A stretch of DNA of 64,000 nt from Oryzomonas japonica (GCF_008802365.1 NZ_VZQZ01000004.1:1-64000), one strand, 5' to 3'; shown: positions 33,670 through 43,029, counted from the stretch's first letter. The notes: generated by a model from the letters alone, not told the origin. Program-made: numbers and translations.

Positions 33670-36600
33670 TTACTCGAAAGTCGCGGCATTATAGCCGAAC
33701 AGTCGCTCCACTTCCAGCCTTAAATCATCGCTGGCCATGACGCTCAAATCCGGCGGGAGCGGCATGGTCGCGCGGCTCCGCTGCGGGATGAGAAAATGGA
33801 TGCAGGCCGGCACGCTGCCGTGGTAGCGCTGGATGATCGTCTTGAGGGCATCCAGGCGCTCCACCGGCAGGTCGTCCGTGCGCAGGGTGAAGCAGACCCG
33901 CTTGGTGGTCATGGCCCGGGCATCCTGGAGCAGCTTGATATCGCCGGCCGGGCCAGGGTCGCGATGATGCCCCCCCCTGCGCCCGTTGTCGGGGCTGGGG
34001 CGGCTGACCAGAATCTTGGCCCCCTTTTCCGTCTTTTCCAGCTTGCCGGTCACCAGCAGCGGGTCGTCGGATTTGAGCAGGGTGGAGGTTTCCACATAGG
34101 TGTCGGGGAACACGGTGATCTCCACCGAGCCGGTCAGGTCCTCGATGGTGGCGAAGCACATGCGGTCCCCCTTCTTGGTGGGGATCTCCCGGAAGGCGGA
34201 GACGATGCCGCAGACCCGCACCTCGCAGCCGTCGGGCATCTCGCCCAGATGGGCGATCTCCGAGTTGGTCAGGCGCTTGATGTCGTCCACGTAGCGGTCC
34301 AGGGGGTGGCCGGTGATCAGGAAGCCCAACGCCTCCTTCTCGTACCCTAGCTTTTCCTTGTCCGGCCATTCCTGAACGTCGGGGAGGTGCATGCCGCCGT
34401 TGCCGTTGTGTCGTACCACCTCGGCGGTGTCGAACAGGGAAACCTGGGCGCTGGCCTTCTCCTCCTGGATCTTCTGGCCGTAGGACATGGCCTGCTCCAG
34501 CCCTTCCATGAGGGCCGAGCGGAAGGCGCCGGTGGAGTCGAAGGCGCCGCACTTGATGAGGGCCTCGAACACCTTCTTGTTGGCGCGCCGCATATCGACC
34601 CGTTCGCAGAAGTCATAGATATCCTTGAAGGGGCCTTCGGCCCGCGCCTCCAGGATCGCCTCCACGGCGCCGGTGCCGATCCCCTTGACCGCGCCCAGGC
34701 CGAAGCGCATGGATTTGCCCACCACGGTGAAGGAGAGGCCGGACTTGTTCACATCCGGCGGCAGCACCTCGATCCCCTGCTCGCGGCAGTCGCCGATGCT
34801 CTTGATCACCTTGTCCGTGTTGTCCATGTCGCAGGTGAGAAGCGCGGCCATGAACTCCACCGGGTAGTAGGACTTGAGGTAGGCGGTCTGGTAGGCGATG
34901 AGGGCGTAGGCGGCCGAGTGGGACTTGTTGAAGCCGTATTCGGCGAACTTTGCCATCTGGTCGAAGATCGCCTCGGCCTTTTTCGGGTCGATGTTCTGGG
35001 CCTTGGCCCCGGCCAGAAACGGCTCCTTCTCCTTGGCCATGACCGCCGGGTCTTTCTTGCCCATGGCGCGGCGCAGCAGGTCGGCGCGCCCCAGGGAATA
35101 GCCGGCCAGGGTGCGGGAGATCTGCATGACCTGTTCCTGGTAGACGATGACCCCGTAGGTGTCCTTCAGGATCGGCTCCAGTTGCGGCAGGTCGTAGACC
35201 ACCTTCTGGCGGCCGTGCTTGCGCTCGATGAACTCGTCCACCATGCCGCACCCCAGGGGGCCCGGCCGGTACAGGGCGCAGGCGGCGATCACGTCCTCGA
35301 AGCAGGAGGGCTTGAGCTTGACCAGCATCTCCTTCATGCCGCTGCCTTCGAGCTGGAAGATGCCGGTGGTGTTGCCCGAGGAGATGAGGTCGTAGCTGGC
35401 CTTGTCGTCGTCCCGCAGGCGGGTGATGTCGAACTCCGGGTCCTTCCCCTCCCGCACCAGCTTGACGGCGTTCTGGATCACGGTAAGGTTCTTGAGTCCC
35501 AGGAAGTCGAACTTGACCAGGCCGACCATCTCCACGTACTTCATGGAGTACTGGGTATTGATGGAGCCGGTCTTCTGGTCCTTGTACACCGGCAGGAACT
35601 CCTCCAGCTGCCGTGGGGCCACCACCACCCCGGCGGCGTGGGTGCCGGCGTGGCGGGCCAAGCCTTCCAGGCAGATGGCGGTTTCCAGAAGATTCTTGAT
35701 CTGCGGGTCGGTCGCCGCCAACTCCTTCAGTTGCGGTTCCTGCTCCAGGGCCTTGGCCAGGGTCATCTTCAGGTCGTCCGGGATCAGCTTGGCGATGCGG
35801 TCCACATCCCCGTAGGTCATGTTCAGCGCCCGCCCCACGTCGCGCACCACGGCCTTGGCCTTCATGGTCCCGAAGGTGATGATCTGGCAGACCCGCTCCC
35901 GCCCGTATTTCTCCACCACGTACTGGATGACCTCTTCCCGGCGGTCCATGCAGAAGTCGACGTCGATATCAGGCATGGAGATACGTTCCGGGTTGAGGAA
36001 ACGTTCGAACAGCAGATTGTAGGGCATGGGATCGAGGTCGGTGATCTTGATGGAGTAGGCCACCAGCGAACCGGCGGCCGAACCCCTGCCCGGACCGACC
36101 GGGATGCCGTGGTCCTTGGCCCAGTTGATGAAGTCGGACACGATCAGAAAGTAGGCCGGGAACTGCATCTGGTGGATACAGTCCAACTCGATGCGCAGGC
36201 GGTCGAAGTAGGCCTGCTGCCGTTCCAGGGTCATATCCGGGTACTTGGCCAGGATGGTGACCATGCGCTCCTTGAGCCCTTCCGTGGCCAGTTGCTCCAG
36301 CATCTCGCCGTGGGTCTTGCCGGCCGGCGGCTCGAAGTGGGGGAAGAAGTATTCCTTGCCCAGGGGGAGTTCCAAGTCGCAGCGCTCGGCGATGGCCACG
36401 GTGTTGGCGATGGCCTCGGGGGCGTAGGAAAATGCCTTGACCATCTCCTCCGGCGACTTGACGTAGAACTCGTCCGCCGTGAACTTCATGTGGGTCGGGT
36501 CGCTCATGGTCTTGCCGGTCTGGATGCAGAGCAGCACCTCGTGGGCGCGGGCATCCTCCCGGTTCAGGTAGTGGCAGTCGTTGGTGGCCACGAGCGGCAG

Positions 36601-37200
36601 CTTCAGCTCGCCCGCAATCTCCAGCAGGCGCTTGTTGACCACATCCTGTTCGGCCAGGGTGTTTTCCTGCAATTCGATGTAATAGCGGTCCTCGAACAAC
36701 TCGCTGTACCAGCGGGCCGTGGCCAGCGCATCCTCCATCTTGTTGCGGCCGCACTGCATGGCCACCTCGCCCTTGAGGCAGGCCGACAGCGCGATGAGCC
36801 CGTTGCTGTGTTCCTTCAACAGCTCCCGGTCGATGCGGGGGCGGTAGTAGAATCCTTCTTTGTAGCCGGCCGAGGTGAGGTAGGAGAGGTTCCGGTATCC
36901 CTCCAGGTTCTGGCAGAGCAGGATCAGGTGGTAGGCCGCGTCGGAGATTCCCCGGGCCTCCTTGGAGAAGCGGGACTCGGGCGCCAGGTAGACCTCGCAG
37001 CCGAGGATCGGCTTGATGTGGGCCTTCTGGCACTTGAGGTAGAACTCCACCGCGCCGAACATGTTGCCGTGGTCCGTAATGGCCAGGGCCGGCATGTGGT
37101 AATCCTCGGCCTTGTGGACCAGGTCTTCGACGCGGATGGCGCCGTCCAGCAGGGAATACTGGGTATGGAGATGCAGATGGACGAAGGGAGGTGTTTCCAT
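33670..37200 (-). CDS. dnaE: DNA polymerase III alpha subunit
   Basis: The 1,176-residue product is the replicative polymerase. It has an N-terminal PHP domain (FVHLHLHTQYSLLDGAIRVE), the catalytic aspartates in PDIDVDFCMDRREEVI and the palm region VGPGRGSAAGSLVAY, a helix-hairpin-helix region (EALIKCGAFDSTGAF), and a C-terminal OB domain (VRVCGIVSAFREIPTKKGDR). Length is normal for DnaE1. It precedes accA in the same direction. Confidence 0.97.
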   Translation of the reverse strand: METPPFVHLHLHTQYSLLDGAIRVEDLVHKAEDYHMPALAITDHGNMFGAVEFYLKCQKAHIKPILGCEVYLAPESRFSKEARGISDAAYHLILLCQNLEGYRNLSYLTSAGYKEGFYYRPRIDRELLKEHSNGLIALSACLKGEVAMQCGRNKMEDALATARWYSELFEDRYYIELQENTLAEQDVVNKRLLEIAGELKLPLVATNDCHYLNREDARAHEVLLCIQTGKTMSDPTHMKFTADEFYVKSPEEMVKAFSYAPEAIANTVAIAERCDLELPLGKEYFFPHFEPPAGKTHGEMLEQLATEGLKERMVTILAKYPDMTLERQQAYFDRLRIELDCIHQMQFPAYFLIVSDFINWAKDHGIPVGPGRGSAAGSLVAYSIKITDLDPMPYNLLFERFLNPERISMPDIDVDFCMDRREEVIQYVVEKYGRERVCQIITFGTMKAKAVVRDVGRALNMTYGDVDRIAKLIPDDLKMTLAKALEQEPQLKELAATDPQIKNLLETAICLEGLARHAGTHAAGVVVAPRQLEEFLPVYKDQKTGSINTQYSMKYVEMVGLVKFDFLGLKNLTVIQNAVKLVREGKDPEFDITRLRDDDKASYDLISSGNTTGIFQLEGSGMKEMLVKLKPSCFEDVIAACALYRPGPLGCGMVDEFIERKHGRQKVVYDLPQLEPILKDTYGVIVYQEQVMQISRTLAGYSLGRADLLRRAMGKKDPAVMAKEKEPFLAGAKAQNIDPKKAEAIFDQMAKFAEYGFNKSHSAAYALIAYQTAYLKSYYPVEFMAALLTCDMDNTDKVIKSIGDCREQGIEVLPPDVNKSGLSFTVVGKSMRFGLGAVKGIGTGAVEAILEARAEGPFKDIYDFCERVDMRRANKKVFEALIKCGAFDSTGAFRSALMEGLEQAMSYGQKIQEEKASAQVSLFDTAEVVRHNGNGGMHLPDVQEWPDKEKLGYEKEALGFLITGHPLDRYVDDIKRLTNSEIAHLGEMPDGCEVRVCGIVSAFREIPTKKGDRMCFATIEDLTGSVEITVFPDTYVETSTLLKSDDPLLVTGKLEKTEKGAKILVSRPSPDNGRRGGHHRDPGPAGDIKLLQDARAMTTKRVCFTLRTDDLPVERLDALKTIIQRYHGSVPACIHFLIPQRSRATMPLPPDLSVMASDDLRLEVERLFGYNAATFE

Positions 37201-37256
37201 GGGCGACCTTTTGAGAGCGAACAGCGTTAATGACGAAGGGGAAGCGGAGCCGGATG

Positions 37257-37290
37257 CAAAAAAGAACGGGACCTCTATGAGTTCCCGTTC
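37257..37290 (-). terminator. Rho-independent terminator after the SEC-C protein gene
   Basis: On the minus strand the stem GAACGGGA / TCCCGTTC is followed by a T run. It lies downstream of the gene at 37432-38241 and upstream of dnaE. Confidence 0.75.
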
Positions 37291-37431
37291 GGTGATATGT
37301 GGGGAATAGTATGCCCCGTTTCGGGCGGTACGTCAATCGGGAGTTATCGGTTTTATTACAAATACTTATGCGTAACAGGCCGGAATGTTGGCATTATTTT
37401 TTTGTGTTTTCGGGGGAGGCTTCCCGATTTG

Positions 37432-38241
37432 TCACCCGGGGAGCCCGGCCTCATCAGATCCTCCTGGTTGTGCGTCAAGCAGCAATCTCCCCATGGTTTT
37501 TTTGATGGAATCCCGGTGGATGGTAAAAACGACGCTCAAGATATAGCTCAGTTCAATATAATTGATCCCGCGGGCCTCGGGGTTTACGACGCCATTGTGC
37601 GGCGCGCAGTACTGATCCGTATCCTCGGCCAGATGCACCCGGCATACCAGCGGCCTGACCGGCCAGATGGTGCAGCCGTTGTCCGCCCGGTCCAGAAAGG
37701 CGCACGACTGGTCTTCCGGTCTTTGGTCATTCCAGGCCGTTTCCCCCGTGTGATCCATGCTGGTGTCGAATTCCAGGTAATCAAGCTGGCGCGCGAGCTT
37801 TTCGTAATCGATCCCGACGCCGTTTTCCCTACAGTAGGCATGAATATCCGCCGCTTCCTCGGCGGTGCAATAGACCACTTCATGGCAGCAGTTACCGCAC
37901 CCCTTGTGGCAGAACGGGGGGGCGTAGCCGAACCTCCTGTCCCGTTCGATCAGGGAGTCGATGGTCGCATCCACCAGCTCGTGCACCACGCGCGTTTGCT
38001 CCCTGCCGCCCACCAGATAGCTTTCCCCGATCCGCCGGAACTCTTTCCAGAGCGCCTCCGCCGGGATATCCGCCAGTTCGTCCGATAGATTTCCGTACAG
38101 GAGCATGTCGCCGTCTTTGATGACCTGCTCCTCCACCCACCGGCGATCCTCGTTGAGGGGGAGGGGATGGCCTGAGCCGCAGCAGTTTTTATATTTTTCC
38201 CCGCTGCCGCAGGAGCAGGGATCGTTGCGACCGATCTTCAT
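37432..38241 (-). CDS. SEC-C motif and YkgJ-type cysteine-cluster protein
   Basis: The 269-residue protein opens with a SEC-C zinc motif ([19 protein letters not shown]), followed by a helical linker and a YkgJ-type zinc/iron-binding cluster: [27 protein letters not shown] and RPLVCRVH. Such clusters bind a metal, possibly an Fe-S centre. The biochemical role of the family is not settled. The SEC-C and YkgJ fusion is recurrent in bacteria. Confidence 0.85.
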   Translation of the reverse strand: MKIGRNDPCSCGSGEKYKNCCGSGHPLPLNEDRRWVEEQVIKDGDMLLYGNLSDELADIPAEALWKEFRRIGESYLVGGREQTRVVHELVDATIDSLIERDRRFGYAPPFCHKGCGNCCHEVVYCTAEEAADIHAYCRENGVGIDYEKLARQLDYLEFDTSMDHTGETAWNDQRPEDQSCAFLDRADNGCTIWPVRPLVCRVHLAEDTDQYCAPHNGVVNPEARGINYIELSYILSVVFTIHRDSIKKTMGRLLLDAQPGGSDEAGLPG

Positions 38242-38350
38242 GGTACGTGCCTCGAACGATGCGCACCGCCCGGCTTTTTGTTGAGCAAGGCGGGGGCGGC
38301 ATTGAATAATTGATGCTTGTTTTTGATGTTACATGTGATACTATAAAAAT

Positions 38351-38596
38351 ATGACGACAGCGGACAAAACGCTTGAACGGATGAGAAACAACCCTCGCGA
38401 CTGGCGCATTGGCGACCTGATATCCGTGGCTGAACGTTACGGGGTTGAAGTCCGTAACAATGGGGGGAGTCATCACGTTTTTTCCACGAGGGGAATCGCG
38501 GAAAGCCTGTGCGTCCCCGCGCATCGTCCCATCAAGCCGGTTTATGTCAAGAACCTCGTGTCAATGATCGACGCCATCAGGGAGAATACGCCATGA
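38351..38596 (+). CDS. hicA: HicA-type toxin
   Basis: The 81-residue protein has the HicA dsRBD-like fold with the catalytic-His region NNGGSHHVFS and the end RPIKPVYVKNLVSMID. HicA toxins are mRNA interferases. The N-terminal extension (residues 1-20) is longer than in the shortest HicA proteins. Its stop overlaps the hicB start (ATGA), giving the usual toxin-first order. Confidence 0.88.
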   Translation: MTTADKTLERMRNNPRDWRIGDLISVAERYGVEVRNNGGSHHVFSTRGIAESLCVPAHRPIKPVYVKNLVSMIDAIRENTP

Positions 38597-39018
38597 GCAT
38601 AAAGCAAATCAAGCCTGTCATTCCGCCGGCCCCTTTCGAGGCATACGGCCATGTCATATCGCCGCTTTCTGTCGAGGATGGGGGCGGGTACATGATTACC
38701 TTTCCTGATCTCCCCGGCTGCATGTCGGACGGCGAGACGCAGGAAGAAGCTCTTGCCAATGGCCGTGACGCTTTCGATGGCTGGATGGCGGCCCAGGTGG
38801 ACATGGGGAGGCAGATGCCGGTCCCGACCCATTACGACGAGGAAGGCAAGCCGGTGAAATTCGTCCAAAGACTTCCCCGCTCGCTCCATGCTTCGTTACA
38901 GACAAGGGCAAAAGCGGAAGGTGTCAGCATCAATACCCTCGTGCTTGCACTCATTGCCGAAGGGCTTGGCAGACGCGAAGCAACGGTACAAAATCCCCCG
39001 GCCAAGCGAGCGGCGTAA
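38593..39018 (+). CDS. hicB: HicB-type antitoxin
   Basis: The 141-residue product has the partial RNase H-like HicB domain (GGGYMITFPDLPGCMSDGET, then EEALANGRDAFDGWM) and a C-terminal ribbon-helix-helix DNA-binding domain (RLPRSLHASLQTRAKAEGVS, then INTLVLALIAEGL). It neutralises HicA and represses the operon. The coupled start at 38593 fixes the frame. Confidence 0.9.
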   Translation: MSIKQIKPVIPPAPFEAYGHVISPLSVEDGGGYMITFPDLPGCMSDGETQEEALANGRDAFDGWMAAQVDMGRQMPVPTHYDEEGKPVKFVQRLPRSLHASLQTRAKAEGVSINTLVLALIAEGLGRREATVQNPPAKRAA

Positions 39019-39124
39019 TACGGCATTTTTATTTCAAGCATGATAGAATACATCATGAGGGCCACCCTTTAAAAGGCTGACCCCCGCGACGAGGAACATA
39101 CCACAGGATAGGGGGGAACAGATC

Positions 39125-39268
39125 ATGGTAACTGAAAAACAGTGTCCCGAATGCCAGGGCAAGATGATCCTGCTGCCCGGCTGAGGCGGCCTCTTCTGGC
39201 GGTGCCAGAAGTGCGGATTAAAGCTTATGTACGACAATGAACAGGATGCCGATTGCCGCTGTTCCTAA
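39125..39268 (+). pseudogene. Zinc-ribbon ORF interrupted by in-frame UGA
   Basis: The reading frame from ATG 39125 (GGGGGGA upstream) encodes a 47-residue zinc ribbon with CPEC at residues 7-10 and CQKC at 27-30, but codon 20 (39182-39184) is TGA. The frame continues to TAA at 39266 with the second CxxC intact, so it is either a recent nonsense change (CGA to TGA would restore Arg) or recoding as selenocysteine. An 8-bp perfect hairpin (CTTCTGGC / GCCAGAAG, loop GGT, 39193-39211) begins 8 bases after the TGA. Function unknown. Confidence 0.5.
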
Positions 39269-39280
39269 AGGAAGCCGGCC

Positions 39281-39430
39281 TTGACCTCTGCGGATCTGAA
39301 GACATCGTTGCAGCTCTTCGGCCTTGGCGAACGTGTGGCCATCAGGGAGATCAAGGCCCGTCACCAAGAGCGCATGTGGCAGCAGTTCAAGACCGATCCG
39401 CTGTGGGGGGAGAGGCAGGGGAGGGCGTAG
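39281..39430 (+). pseudogene. J-domain-like fragment, truncated
   Basis: From TTG 39281 (AAGGAAG upstream) a 49-residue frame reads ADLKTSLQLFGLGERVAIRE then IKARHQERM. This resembles the first helices of a DnaJ-type J domain (LFGLG-x-R-x-x-x-x-E-I-K-x-R-H), but the HPD motif and the rest are missing and the frame ends in WQQFKTDPLWGERQG. It is probably a gene remnant in this accessory patch. Confidence 0.4.
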
Positions 39431-39540
39431 TTTTCAAGTTTTTGATGTTTGTCGGTTTGACCATGTGTTTTTGTTCCTGCAAAAATTATGATATGATGGC
39501 CCTGCCGGAATGAAGGAGAGTACAAAAAAGGAGCAGCGCC

Positions 39541-39732
39541 ATGCAACCTGGAGAAGCGCAATACATCACCAGCAGCACCGGCAGGAAAAAAGCCGTTATC
39601 CTGCCTATCCGCGAATACCAGCGGCTGCTTGAGGATTTGCATGATCTGACGGTGGTTGCCGAACGGCGTGAGGAATATCCCATTTCGCTTGAGGAAATGA
39701 AGAAACGCCTGGCCGATCATGCCGTCGTTTAG
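39541..39732 (+). CDS. Phd/YefM-type antitoxin
   Basis: A 63-residue protein with the C-terminal half of the Phd/YefM pattern: AQYITSSTGRKKAVILPIRE followed by YQRLLEDLHDL. It ends in a helical, acidic tail that would bind the toxin. It overlaps the RelE-like gene by 14 bases, so the two are translated together. It is short, and the DNA-binding part is reduced. Confidence 0.82.
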   Translation: MQPGEAQYITSSTGRKKAVILPIREYQRLLEDLHDLTVVAERREEYPISLEEMKKRLADHAVV

Positions 39733-39985
39733 CATCCTGCTAAAACCTTCGGTTGAGAAAGATATGCGCAAACTTCCCGCATCTGTTGTGCGGCAGGTAT
39801 TTGAAGCCTTTGAACGGTTGGCCGAAGATCCTGCCGTCCCTCCCGACCGTAAACTATCCGGCACCGAGCGAACCTGGCGCCACAGAATCGGTGATTATCG
39901 CATCGTCTATGAGCTAGACCTTTCCAACCGCACCGTCATAATTCACTATGTACGTCACCGCAGGGACGTTTATCGCCGCTTGTAA
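39719..39985 (+). CDS. RelE/ParE-type toxin
   Basis: The 88-residue product has the RelE fold pattern FSILLKPSVEKDMRKLP, DPAVPPDRKLSGTERTWRHR, IGDYRIVYELD and VRHRRDVYRR, with basic residues in the positions used for mRNA cleavage in RelE toxins. It pairs with the antitoxin just upstream. Part of its 3' end is repeated about 115 bases downstream. Confidence 0.88.
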   Translation: MPSFSILLKPSVEKDMRKLPASVVRQVFEAFERLAEDPAVPPDRKLSGTERTWRHRIGDYRIVYELDLSNRTVIIHYVRHRRDVYRRL

Positions 39986-40059
39986 AACTGCCTATCACAT
40001 GTTGTCTCATTTTAGGGGCAGAGCCCACCGATAATCTTTCCAACCGCACTGTCATAATT
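39921..40059 (+). repeat. 23-bp direct repeat of the relE 3' region
   Basis: TTTCCAACCGCACCGTCATA at 39921, inside the toxin gene, recurs at 40037-40059 with one mismatch and the same following bases. It suggests a partial duplication or a deletion scar of a second toxin copy. Confidence 0.7.
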
Positions 40060-40063
40060 TCTT

Positions 40064-40759
40064 CTACTTTAAGTCATCGATAGAAGCAATAAATGATTCG
40101 ATTGTCCCGTGCTGTGCAAGAATGGTGTCTCTTGCAATTGGGTTCACCTTTGTAATTCCTGGCACAACGTAGCTTTTGCTGTATCCAAGAGCGGTAACCA
40201 AGCGGGTCTTGTCGATGTTGACAGCTTGAATATTCCCTAAAAAGTAGACGAGCTTCCAAGGTTTCGTTGGGACGAAGTCCCAGAGGAATCCGCCTAGCTT
40301 CTCACTATCAATTTTCGCCACAACTTCTCCAGTATACTGAAATTTACCAGAATCTTTAGCAGTAAACAGCACCAGATCACCATGGGTCATCTCATTGAAC
40401 TTGGAACGACTACCTTCTGTCATTGCCCAGCAATTCAGAGCCTCGACGTTCTTTACGCTTGATTGGAGAACCTGGCGTTCTTCTTTGGAAAGCAGGTGAG
40501 TAATGGATGTGAGACTTACGGAACCCCTGATGGTCTTTCGAAGGTTTTCATCTGATGCCGGAGCAAGAAAAATATTCCTCATGGGACTCTCCCTTCGGCC
40601 TTGAGATGCGTGAGCATGAGTTGTTTCGGGCTTTGATAGACTGCTTTCATAGTAGTTCAGAAGTTTTTCAATCACACTTGATGGAGTGTCAACGAAGGGT
40701 TCAGCATGATTCTGAAGCCTGCCAAAAATTTCATCTTCTATCCGAATAACCTTGCTCAT
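40064..40759 (-). CDS. Protein with SeqA-like N-terminus and EVE/PUA-like domain
   Basis: The 231-residue product begins VIRIEDEIFGRLQNHAEPFV followed by SVIEKLLNYY, resembling the ribbon-helix-helix N-terminal domain of SeqA. A Ser/Thr/His-rich linker follows. The C-terminal part (NEMTHGDLVLFTAKDSGKFQ, then TGEVVAKI and GGFLWDF, then PWKLVYFLG) resembles EVE/PUA-like modules that read modified bases in some defence proteins. AT content is higher than in its neighbours. GGAGG supports the start at 40759. A DNA-binding role in defence or regulation is possible; no nuclease motif is seen. Confidence 0.55.
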   Translation of the reverse strand: MSKVIRIEDEIFGRLQNHAEPFVDTPSSVIEKLLNYYESSLSKPETTHAHASQGRRESPMRNIFLAPASDENLRKTIRGSVSLTSITHLLSKEERQVLQSSVKNVEALNCWAMTEGSRSKFNEMTHGDLVLFTAKDSGKFQYTGEVVAKIDSEKLGGFLWDFVPTKPWKLVYFLGNIQAVNIDKTRLVTALGYSKSYVVPGITKVNPIARDTILAQHGTIESFIASIDDLK

Positions 40760-40886
40760 GGCTATCACCTCCAAAGGTTGTTTTGAAACTTTAGGTTGTA
40801 TGTAACATTGTAACAAAGAAGCGTCAAGCCGAAATTATTGCTAACACTTATGTTGATAATTCGTAACCCGGCGACCCACAACACAA

Positions 40887-40914
40887 AGCCCCGCCTCCCT
40901 CACGGGAAACGGGG
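40887..40914 (-). terminator. Terminator of sucCD
   Basis: On the minus strand the stem GCCCCG / CGGGGC is followed by TTTGTGTT, shortly after the sucD stop. Confidence 0.7.
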
Positions 40915-40941
40915 CCTGTTCACACCCTTGCTATCGTTACG

Positions 40942-41856
40942 CTACTTCTTCGCCTTTTTCGCCGGGTGCGCGGTGTGCTTGCCCGTCGCCTTCAACGCCT
41001 CCTTCATGGCGTGCCCCATCCTGGTCGGGCTTTCGGCCACCACGACCCCGCATTCGTTCAGGGTGCGGATCTTGTCCTCGGCCTTGCCCTTGCCGCCGGT
41101 GATGATGGCCCCGGCATGGCCCATGCGCTTGCCCGGAGGAGCCGTGACCCCGGCGATGAACGCCGCCACCGGCTTTTTCATGTTCTCCTTGATCCAGTAG
41201 GCCGCCTCTTCCTCGGCCCCGCCGCCGATCTCGCCGATCATGAAGACCGCCTCGGTGTGGGGGTCGTTGTTGAACAACTCCAGCACGTCGATGAACTTCA
41301 TGCCGATGATCGGGTCGCCGCCGATGCCGACGCAGGTGGACTGCCCCAGCCCCATGTCGGTCAACTGCTTCACCGCCTCGTAGGTCAGGGTACCGCTGCG
41401 GGAGACGACGCCGATCTTGCCCGGTTTGTGGATGTAGCCCGGCATGATGCCCAGCTTGCACTGGCCCGGGGTGATGACACCGGGGCAGTTGGGGCCCACC
41501 AGCAGGGTCCGGCTCCGCTCCTGTACCGACCGGGCCAGGACCATGTCCCGCACCGGTATCCCCTCGGTGATGCACACCGCCAGGTCCAGCTCGGCGGCGC
41601 AGGCCTCCAGGATGGCGTCGGCCGCCGCCGGGGGGGGGACGAAGATCATGGAGACGTTGGCCTTGGTGTAGCGCACCGCCTCCTCCACGGTGTTGAACAC
41701 CGGGATGCCGTCGATGTGGATGCCCCCCTTGCCGGGGGTGACGCCGGCCACGATGTTGGTGCCGTAGGCGCGGCACTGCTGGGTGTGGAACAGGCCGCTT
41801 CTGCCGGTGATCCCCTGCACGACGATCTTCGAATGTTTATCGATTAATATAGACAT
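40942..41856 (-). CDS. sucD: Succinyl-CoA ligase (ADP/GDP-forming) subunit alpha
   Basis: The 304-residue protein has the CoA-binding Rossmann start ([20 protein letters not shown]) and the phosphohistidine loop [19 protein letters not shown]. With SucC it interconverts succinyl-CoA and succinate with substrate-level phosphorylation in the TCA cycle. The gene follows sucC by three bases. The C-terminus is Lys-rich. Confidence 0.95.
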   Translation of the reverse strand: MSILIDKHSKIVVQGITGRSGLFHTQQCRAYGTNIVAGVTPGKGGIHIDGIPVFNTVEEAVRYTKANVSMIFVPPPAAADAILEACAAELDLAVCITEGIPVRDMVLARSVQERSRTLLVGPNCPGVITPGQCKLGIMPGYIHKPGKIGVVSRSGTLTYEAVKQLTDMGLGQSTCVGIGGDPIIGMKFIDVLELFNNDPHTEAVFMIGEIGGGAEEEAAYWIKENMKKPVAAFIAGVTAPPGKRMGHAGAIITGGKGKAEDKIRTLNECGVVVAESPTRMGHAMKEALKATGKHTAHPAKKAKK

Positions 41857-41859
41857 GGC

Positions 41860-43029
41860 CTACTTTCCCCCTTGGCCCAGCATCTTGACGATCCGCTTGG
41901 CGCCGTCCCCCAGGTTGTCGCCCACCTGCACGTTCAGCCCCGATTCCATGAGGAGGCGTTTCCCCTCCTCCACGTTGCTGCCGTCCATGCGCACCACGAT
42001 GGGGAGGTGGCACTGCACCTCGTTGGCCGCCTCGATGATTCCCTGGGCGATGACGTCGCAGCGCATGATGCCGCCGAAGATGTTGACGAAGACCGCCCGT
42101 ACGTCGCAGTCTTCCAGGATGATCTTGAACGCCTCGGTGACCTTCTCCCGCGTGGCCCCGCCCCCTACGTCCAGGAAGTTGGCCGGTTCGCCGCCGAACT
42201 CCTTCAGCACGTCCAGGGTGGCCATGGCCAGGCCCGCGCCGTTGACCATGCAGCCGATGGAGCCTTCCAGCTTGATGTAGGCCAGGTCGTACTTGCCGGC
42301 GTTGATCTCCAGCGGGTCGAGCTGGGAGTAGTCCACCATGTCCGGGTATTCCCGGTGGCGGTACACGGCGTTGTCGTCGAAGGACATCTTGCCGTCCATG
42401 GCCAACAGCCACCCGGCCTTGGTGACCACCAGGGGGTTGATCTCCACCAGGTAGCAGTCCTTGTCCAGGCAGCAGCGGTACAGGTTGAGGATCAGCTCCA
42501 CGCAGTCCTCGCACACCACGCCGGTGAGCCCCAGGGCCAGGGCGATCTTGCGGGCCTGGTAGGGGCGCAGCCCCATGAGGGGGTCGATGGTCAGGACGTG
42601 GATCTTTTCCGGGGATTTGTGGGCCACCTCCTCGATGTCCATCCCCCCCTCGGGGGAGGCGATGAGGCAATAGCGCGACGTGGCCCGGTCCAGGGTGATG
42701 GAGAGGTAGAACTCCCGGGCGATCTCCACCGCCTCCTCCACCAGGATGCGGCGGACCTTGAGCCCTTCCGGCCCGGTCTGGGGGGTGACGAGCTTCTTGC
42801 CGAACAACTCCTTGGCCACGTCGTTGGCCTGCTCCGGGTGGTGGACGATCTTGACGCCGCCTGCCTTGCCGCGGCCCCCCGCGTAGATCTGGGCCTTGAC
42901 CACGCAGTGGCCCCCCATCTCCTTGGCGGCCCGCTCCACCTGGTCGGCGGTCAGGGCCACGCGGCTGCGGGGCACGGGGATGCCGAAGGTGCTGAAGATC
43001 TCCTTGGCCTGATACTCATGGATGTTCAT
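41860..43029 (-). CDS. sucC: Succinyl-CoA ligase subunit beta
   Basis: The 389-residue protein begins MNIHEYQAKEIFSTFGIPVP, the standard SucC start, followed by an ATP-grasp domain (AQIYAGGRGKAGGVKI), the metal-binding EINPLVV and the C-terminal flavodoxin-like domain (NIFGGIMRCDVIAQGI). It provides nucleotide and succinate binding for the SucCD enzyme and forms an operon with sucD. Confidence 0.96.
   Translation of the reverse strand: MNIHEYQAKEIFSTFGIPVPRSRVALTADQVERAAKEMGGHCVVKAQIYAGGRGKAGGVKIVHHPEQANDVAKELFGKKLVTPQTGPEGLKVRRILVEEAVEIAREFYLSITLDRATSRYCLIASPEGGMDIEEVAHKSPEKIHVLTIDPLMGLRPYQARKIALALGLTGVVCEDCVELILNLYRCCLDKDCYLVEINPLVVTKAGWLLAMDGKMSFDDNAVYRHREYPDMVDYSQLDPLEINAGKYDLAYIKLEGSIGCMVNGAGLAMATLDVLKEFGGEPANFLDVGGGATREKVTEAFKIILEDCDVRAVFVNIFGGIMRCDVIAQGIIEAANEVQCHLPIVVRMDGSNVEEGKRLLMESGLNVQVGDNLGDGAKRIVKMLGQGGK

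Noticed and set aside
34387-37230. Plus-strand 947-codon frame opposite dnaE
   Set aside because: It is entirely antisense to a well-conserved polymerase gene and its product is His/Gln/Leu-rich low complexity.
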